Part shown: positions 57,529 to 64,000 of the stretch, in pieces
Layout: the number at the start of each line of letters is the position of its first letter
Numbering within the stretch: the stretch's first letter is position 1
Source: Galerina marginata
Lineage: Eukaryota; Basidiomycota; Agaricomycetes; Agaricales; Galerinaceae
Direction: 5' to 3'
Assembly (NCBI GenBank): GCA_023014335.1
Contig: JAECYW010000036.1
Location: 310,001-374,000 of the forward strand
DNA length: 64,000 nucleotides
Made by a program: the position numbers and the translations under genes
Notes under the pieces: model-generated
What the model saw: only the letters and a program-made list of their open reading frames with translations
Databases searched by the model: none
What the model was told of the DNA's origin: nothing

Positions 57529-58291
57529 TTAATAAAGAGTTAAACAAATAGTGGTGTAATCCTCACGGGCAGCGACAACAGTCCAAACTTGTTGTGGAGC
57601 GAGAGCCGGATTTACATCTTCAAATGTTATCTGATCACAAAATTAAATTAAATTAACGATTTGACTTTGAAGAGTTTCATAATCACTGGGCTGGAATCTA
57701 CCCGAGTACACCGCTAGTTTGAGGCCAAGCAGTCAAAGCCAAACCATTCACATGGTCGATAATTCTAAGAATAATCCCGTAAAATCCATTGGCAATTAGG
57801 TAAAAGAGAAATGACGCTCACTGTACGTTTGGTGGATTGGTAAATGTCACATTGAATATCGCGGGGGCTGTGGAAGACACAACTGTTTGTCCCCCGCCTG
57901 GATTCCCATTTGGGGCCGCAGGGAATGACAATTGCCACGGCGCAATACCGTTTTTAATGGTGAACTGCCCAGAAGATCCTGTGGAAACAAATTGCCACTG
58001 AAAAGCACGCCATAGAACGGGGTCTCGGTTTCAATAAAATGAAAATTCACTGACTTGTTGATTGTTTGAACTCGAAAAGTCGGGTGTAAAGGCAATAGCA
58101 GCTGTTCCGCTTGAAACACGAGAAGGGTTGGCGAGATTGAGGCCCCTGCCTTGATAATTGTTGATATTAACAAAACCGACAATGTTCACGCCCCCTTTTC
58201 CCATCACAAATGGGTTTGGTGGGGCGGCCAATGAGTTGACACTAAGGGCAAAAGTCAAGACTGAAAGGAGGGAGCTAAAACCACCAGCCAT
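57529..58291 (-). CDS. Secreted ricin-B-like (beta-trefoil) protein
   Basis: Four exons (58291-58055, 57997-57822, 57764-57710, 57630-57529) join in frame to 189 residues. The N-terminus MAGGFSSLLSVLTFALSV followed by NSLAAP is a clear signal peptide. The mature chain shows beta-trefoil features: NYQGRGLNLANPSRVSSGTA followed by SSNNQQWQFV (a QxW motif), GQFTIKNGIAPWQL, and later NGLALTAWPQTSG followed by LAPQQVWTVV (second QxW). Proteins of this R-type lectin fold bind sugars. Here the sugar-binding residues are not assignable, and only a partial trefoil is evident. A TATA-like TTGTATAAAAGC lies about 70 bp upstream. The complete frame and promoter suggest an expressed gene. The fold call is moderate. 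Confidence 0.7.
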
Positions 58292-58360
58292 CTCGGTGAA
58301 TTGTGTTACGAAAGAAGGAGCTGTTCGTTTTAGTAAATACCGGAGACAAATGTGCAAGCT

Positions 58361-58370
58361 TTTATACAAG
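58361..58370 (-). promoter_or_regulatory. TATA box of the secreted-protein gene
   Basis: CTTGTATAAA on the minus strand, about 70 bp before the start codon at 58291 and followed by a short leader. Position and sequence fit a fungal core promoter. Confidence 0.55.
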
Positions 58371-58468
58371 CTCGTCAAGTAGGGAGGAGTACTAAACTTG
58401 TGTTGTGTCCTTATGGGACTAACTGTCTGGCTTCCGTTGTGATTTTCCCCTGCTGCGGACACTGCCTG

Positions 58469-61400
58469 TGAGCTTTGTTCGCTATTTAAAGAGGCGACGT
58501 TTAGAAAATGATGATACGCTCAGGTTAGCGATAAAAAAACTTCATCCCGTCAATGGTTTCTCAATTTCTTTCAAATATGTAATATGACTCGAGAAACTAA
58601 AAGCTAGTTTCGCGAGTCATTTCTCCTTGAATCTATCAAGGCGTTCAAGAATTGGAAGAGGTAGGAGTGAGGATTGTCCTTCATAGGAACGTGGTTAGTG
58701 TATGCATAAATTAACTACGCTTCTCACGACTCTACGATTCGACGTGCCACTGGCTTCTCCTGACTCTAAGGAAAGGACCTGAGTAGACTATATAATCCGA
58801 GAGGTGCGATCACCATTGAAAATGAGGGCTCGTGGTCACTGAACTTCCGATGGCATGTCGTCGGAGAAATTATGATCACTGTTGATTCAACTAAATACCC
58901 CGGAGGCGTATACTTGGTTCAGGTACCCAAATTCCATGCATGACGAGTATACTGTCCAATTACCTTGACTTCGTCTGTTCCGACTCCCGCGTCACGGATG
59001 CCAGATTTATCCTAAATTTCACACCTGTCGATCACCGAACTCGGAGCCAAAACCCACCTAAATAAGGGTATTTGGGTTCCAAAACGGGCGCCAAAATCGC
59101 AGGGTCCGCCCTAATTTAGCACTGCAGGTGTACAAAATCCATATTTTGGAAAGTCGGTCGCAGGTCCACCCTTCCTAATGAGTTGTATGAAATCAGACGA
59201 CGGACGCTAGTATGAGACTACAAGGAGAGTTATAAGCACATTACATTAGCCGCGACCACCGCACAGCTGAATAAGCATTAAAACGATTTCACTTGGTATC
59301 AGAAGAACACTGTGAACTTCGTTTACTCTGCGTCATCCCAGAAGCGGGTTTAGCATCAGCAACAAAATCAGGCCTGTGCAACTCGGCAGAAAGTTGATGG
59401 AAGAGAGTTGAAATGGCAGGTGAACAGAACGAGACTCACGGCTTAAAAGTAGACGAAGGTGCATGGAAGAAACTTGAAACACCTAAGACCTTTGCCATAG
59501 CAGTTTTGGCACTCGATAGTGTATAGATTTTCTGAGTCAGAACTTTAAAGAAACTACGGCTTTCAATTGACTCTGGAGCTGGAAACCCGGACTATTTGTG
59601 CAAGGAGTCTTGATACGCCCTCTTTAAAATGGCGAAAATGCAATTCTACCCGGGGTGACGGCGTTTCTACTGTAGAAGACATATTTGAAGTTTGAGGGGT
59701 GATCATGAGAATAGAGAAGGCAAAAATTTCAGTTCGAAGCAACAAGCCGTCTAAATATCCAACAAATAGCTACGGTAATTTTTGCCTCTCCGTACAAGAC
59801 ATGAGTAAGATCCGGAAGTCTCTATTAAATTGCAGGTAAACATACGGTAGACTAGTAGTCCTTGACGTCGAAATCCTTAATATCAATTTCTAATGAAACT
59901 TTTCGGCTCTCTCGTATCGGCCTAAGACAGGGATTGCACAATGACGGTCCACAAAATGAAGTTGCACCTACTATTTTCTGAAATGTATCTACAAGAACGA
60001 AGGAGATGGCAAGGAAAAGAATCAGTCAAGAAAAATGAGAAGGTAAGTTGCCAGCAAGACATTGATTATAAGTGCGGAGCCGCTGAAAAAGCGTTCGACG
60101 GGGTGAAAATGTATGACGCGGTTGTAGAACCACCAGTTAGATTTACAGAAACGAAATCACCGATGAGAAGGACGCCAGCGCACATACTAAATCATGGTAA
60201 GAAAAAATCAGTCGAAGTGAAGACTGGAGTTCATAGATGTACGCGCAGAAGGCGGCGGTCGGGAACCAGAACGCAATCCACGAATAGATAATATCGGCAT
60301 TGAAATACCAAGTCCTGGCAACAACCTGATAAGGAGACAGTCAGATGGAAAAACTGAGAAACACTTTTAATTTTCCGAAAGGTCAGTTTCCGTAACAAAC
60401 TGCGGTTTTCCGCTTCCGACTTTCACTTGTTTTCTGACCTGAAATCTGTGCTGTCGCCAGAACAACCTCGACTCGTCCACTCTGATCTCCCTTAATACCT
60501 ATACTACAACAGTTACGAGTATACGGTAAGGCTACACCTGACTTGTTTTTGAGCTGACCTGGATCTGCCAAAACCAATGGGCCTGGCCACGCGAGGGTCA
60601 AACGGTGCCTGCCTAGACAATGGCCTACCACCGTCGGCATTCACAAGGAGTTTATCTACAAAAAAATGTCGTGAGGAATGAGAGAGACGGAGATTGGGAG
60701 AAGAAGATACGATTTGGGGGAAGGGGAAGAGAACGTTGAACTCACGGGGACAGCCCAGAAGTGCAAGCTAATTATGCACGATTTTCCTGTAGTTCAACTT
60801 CAAGGCGGTCGAGCAGGGCGAAGACGTCAAAGGCGAGCGTGTTTTTTCGGGGGCGATAACGTGTCTTTTCTCTCAGTCGAGTTGACAATTAGGCTTAGTT
60901 TCGAAGTCGACGAGTTCTTCGCAATGCCTGGGTGCGCACGGTATGAGGAGGACGGGTGATTTTGACATGAAAGATGCAATGCGGCTTGTAGAGGTGAGCT
61001 CTGGTGGTGTAGAGTGTAAGTAGGAAACAGGACGGCTCGAAGGAAGAAAGTGGTGTACGTACTTTCGGGTGGCGGGCTTTGATAAAGCGTTGAGGTTGAA
61101 GCCGACGCTGGCATGCTGGGCATGGGCAATGATGACGAGGTGGGTGGTAAGTCACCGTAAGTGCGATGAGATGATAGTGGTGGTGCATCGCTAATGCTGA
61201 TCCAGCTTCTGTAGTTCGGTGAGGATCTCATCGTTTTGGGGGAGGCATTGGGTGATGTGGACACACAATTGCATCCAGTCTTCGGCTTCAGTGCGCTGTT
61301 CGTCGTGAGCGCAGTTCGGTAAGGCAGGCGAGCCATTAGCGGCTGCGGCAGGGAGGGCTGGCGGACATAGTAGCAGCTGCAGGCAGAAACGGGAGCAGCT

Positions 61401-61675
61401 GCACAAGTGACGGACTGACCTTCGTTTCCCGCCGGTCTCACTATCAACCCTGTTCAATAGCACCATTTCCGCCCAGCACCCGCACCCCCTGCCCCAACTC
61501 TCTTCGTATGAAAACTTATCGCCTAGTCCCGCGCCTGTGCCGAGGGCTGCTTGCACGTCGCGATAGAGGAGCCATCGTCGAGTGTGAAGCCACGATGCAG
61601 TCAATCGTTTCGATGGATACGTCTGTATCGGTGCTGGCTAACGGGGGGGAGGCGGGTTGATGCCAGCATAGTCCA
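58469..61675. other. No supported gene
   Basis: A 116-codon plus frame at 59941-60291 is Lys/Arg-rich with no motif. Minus frames at 61604-61191 and 61447-60827 overlap each other. The first ends in a protein-like stretch (EDWMQLCVHITQCLPQNDEI) that may be a real terminal exon, but I recognise no family and found no upstream exons. Confidence 0.35.
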
Positions 61676-62650
61676 ATGTTGAGGTCAAGGAGGCGATACA
61701 CGTTTGATCGATTTGATCATCGACATCAAATCGACATCAACAACGTGCTCGACATCTACGTCGACCAGCAGACATCCTTCTCTGCTTTCTCTGCTCAACA
61801 CGGTCGACGTCTTCTTTCCAGGCTGCCATTTACTGACTCATCGAGACTTTACTGGAAACCGTGGTCCCTGCCAGCTCGCCCAAGACACCGGATCGTTGGC
61901 ATGCAGTTTGCTCATCGACGACGTCTGACGCTCTCCTGCTGGGTTACTTCAAATAACTGGCCTAGTTATCTCATCTTCAACGTTTTACCGAGTATTCTTC
62001 TGGTCTTAGACATACCATTAACGACTTACTACTCGTCCGATGACTCCTTTGCCGTTCCCGGTTGCAGTTACTTAAGTGAGAATGCAACGGAATACGTGTC
62101 GTGGATATTTATTCTGACGTAGTTCTCTGCTGGATTCATGAGTCTCCCCTAATTACTTCCCTTCCGCGTGCATGGGTTTGACTTGATCCGAAATAACTCG
62201 TGTACAGTTGTCAAAGGCACGTTTCATACAAGTTTATCCCGACCTTCCGTCATTTGATTACGCTGGCTCGAAATGCTACACCGACCTCCCAAATTGAACG
62301 GTCCCATCGTCCATGGTGGCTCTTGTCACTCTTGTCTTACTTAGTTTCCGCCTTCTGGTACGGCTGGAATCAAGGATGCGTGATGAAACTAGTCGCCTAT
62401 ACATACGTCGCCCACAATTGATATCCTCCTTCTTCGCCCTTACTCTTCTGGAACGTTCCCCGTGCCAAATGTGTTAGCTTTTCTAATGCCAACACGCCGG
62501 TTGTCGCCATTTTATTGCATATTTAATATATCGTGCGTTTCATTTTTCCGTTTGACCTTGCTCAACCCTTTTTTTTGACTTCCCGAAATGCGATGGGCCG
62601 CAAGTCCGACCTGGAGACACCATTTTATCGGATCGTCACTCTGATCATCG
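61676..62650 (+). other. Possible decayed seven-helix protein
   Basis: Scattered plus-strand pieces have membrane-like character: PSYLIFNVLPSILLVLDIPL then SENATEYVSWIFIL, a gap, then SSMVALVTLVLLSFRLLVRL, and LETPFYRIVTLIIG before a GTGAGT donor. The order and spacing recall fungal seven-helix genes with short exons, but the signature motifs seen at 9.6 and 14.4 kb are missing. This is weak support. Confidence 0.3.
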
Positions 62651-64000
62651 GTGAGTCCTGCCCACCCACACCTTCTCTTTTTATCTGCTCATCCTACATA
62701 TAAATGTGTTCTGTTTCCCGTGTCTGCAACAAAGTCGCAACCAATGATTGCCTCTCCGAGTTTTTCGGTCCAGAAAAACTGCCTGATATCATTTGTTTGT
62801 TGGAAAGCTTGGGGCACGCTAACTTGACAGAAGATGGATGCTTTTTGATCTTGTTCGCAATTTGACGATCACGACCTCGTTTCATCAGTCATTCGTCTTA
62901 AATATATGATGGCATTTAAATTTCTCTTTACCTCCCTCTCGCGTGCTCACTAAATTCAGCTGTCAGCAGAGTTTAGGTCGTCGTTGGCCCTGTTCCTATG
63001 GCTTCACTCGGCAAGCGGCGCATTCCTGGCGTTGCTCATTTCTAACGGTGTTCCTCTTCAACTGCGCCGACTTGCGCCGACTTCTTGATTCGAAACATGA
63101 TGCATTGCCCCCGCTTGTTGCAAATCTCATCCACTACTTACGGCATTGTGATTTTTTTATCTAGAATACCGAATATCAGCAGCTCTAGATTGCCGATTGG
63201 ATGTGGTTTTTTTGATATTTCGTCGGCGGCCTGCCGACAGTCTATCGTTATGAGCGCAAGATGGATGAGGATGTCCTGAGATCATAGACTCGGGAATACC
63301 ATCATATATAGGATGGCGTTACATATTTTATAACATTCCAGGGTGTAATCTGACCATGCCGTGTAGATGCTGATTCTACTGCTGGATGAAAGGCCTTCCT
63401 TCGCTGAATTTCGCAGTACGGCTACCATTTTCTCACAATATGGCGGCTGGCATTAACAATTATGGGCCATCGTTGAGTAATTTAAGCATCTCGAACACGG
63501 AGATTATTTTCCAACAACCGCGATTGAATCACACCGGTCTGTTCCCCAAAAATTGCCCCTTCATAGTTCTAATCAGCCTTGAATGCATAAAAGGCGCCGC
63601 TTCTTCTGGGCTCATCTTTAGCTCTTTTGATCTAACGATGTCTGAAATCGGCCCCGGTGTTCTCTCCCCTCATATGCTTGACGCATTTCGTGACATTCAA
63701 TCGGCTCATTGTGCGCGAAGTAAGGCTTTGAAACTTACACAACAATCTCTGCTAACAAATCTCTCGTCCAGTGGCCTCGAATTCCTTAATCCTGTATGAT
63801 TATTGTGCGTGTTCAATGCATCCATATGGCGCATTCGAAGGCTGAAGTTTATCCCAGTGATAACCTTTGATAAAGAGGTGAAGAAAGTCGTTAATTTGTG
63901 GACTTCCGTCAAATTGATACCAAGAGGAATAGGTGGAATTAGTTTGGGTAAACCTTTGCCATGTGGCTTTCTAATCAATGTCCTAAAGCGCCAGCACACC
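62651..64000. other. Unassigned sequence to window end
   Basis: A 137-codon plus frame at 63386-63799 (MKGLPSLNFAVRLPFSHNMA start) is the longest and has no recognised motif. A hydrophobic piece LALFLWLHSASGAFLALLIS near 62975-63035 may belong to the membrane-like fragments upstream. The window cuts off any gene beyond 64000. Confidence 0.35.

Noticed and set aside
1..64000. CRISPR arrays, rRNA genes or bacterial operons
   Set aside because: No regularly spaced identical repeats and no rRNA-like conserved stretches; pervasive spliceosomal introns show eukaryotic DNA.

Overview
The window looks like nuclear DNA of a basidiomycete fungus, most likely an Agaricomycete. Genes are broken by many short GT-AG introns (about 45-60 nt). 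The recognisable families are typical of that group: a DUF6533 seven-helix protein, other fungal seven-helix proteins, a Tnp2-type CACTA transposase, a Plavaka-like transposase tail, TPR repeats of the CHAT-protein type, a fungal NIMA-like kinase, an IPNS-like 2OG oxygenase and small secreted proteins. No rRNA, CRISPR or convincing tRNA gene was seen. Wherever I give exon coordinates I worked them out by hand, from splice motifs and reading-frame closure; I had no RNA data and no database search.

Layout. 1-3.1 kb: nothing recognisable. 3.1-3.7 kb: 5' half of a NIMA-like kinase. 4.8-5.3 kb: small secreted protein (-). 7.2-8.2 kb: BTB/POZ protein (-). 9.6-10.9 kb: intact seven-helix protein. 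11.1-11.4 kb: an 80-bp direct repeat. 14.4-16.1 kb: DUF6533 protein. 18.2-19.6 kb: 2OG-Fe(II) oxygenase (-) whose 5' end is replaced by a GCGTG-rich repeat. 20.75-26.47 kb: a complete CACTA transposon with terminal inverted repeats, GGG target duplication, an intact Tnp2 transposase (-) and an intact divergent AT-hook/coiled-coil partner gene (+). 27.4-32.7 kb: duplicated seven-helix genes (first copy decayed, second intact) with two phosphatidylserine decarboxylase scraps between them. 32.8-34.8 kb: 3' half of the NIMA-like kinase, complementary to the 3.1 kb half. 36.7-40.05 kb: two small intact genes of unknown function between two copies of a 22-nt palindrome. 40.1-40.9 kb: MATE transporter remnant. 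41.3-42.1 kb: acidic protein (-) built partly from tandemly duplicated mini-exons. 42.4-42.8 kb: TPR remnant. 44.1-45.3 kb: intact MYND zinc-finger protein. 49.8-50.4 kb: Plavaka-like tail (-), abutting a Met/Gly/Asp-rich reading frame at 50.4-51.0 kb. 52.2-53.8 kb: degenerate tandem repeat. 54.8-55.6 kb: G15 tract and a Pro/Ala-rich ORF. 57.5-58.3 kb: intact secreted beta-trefoil-like protein (-). 58.5-64 kb: weak ORFs only.

Overall this is a gene-poor accessory region: about nine intact-looking genes among truncated or frameshifted remnants, duplications and transposon debris. The best candidates for something undescribed are the two-gene CACTA element, the mini-exon gene, and the kinase whose two halves lie 29 kb apart. 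The genes do not form one pathway. The only clear functional unit is the transposase with its accessory protein.
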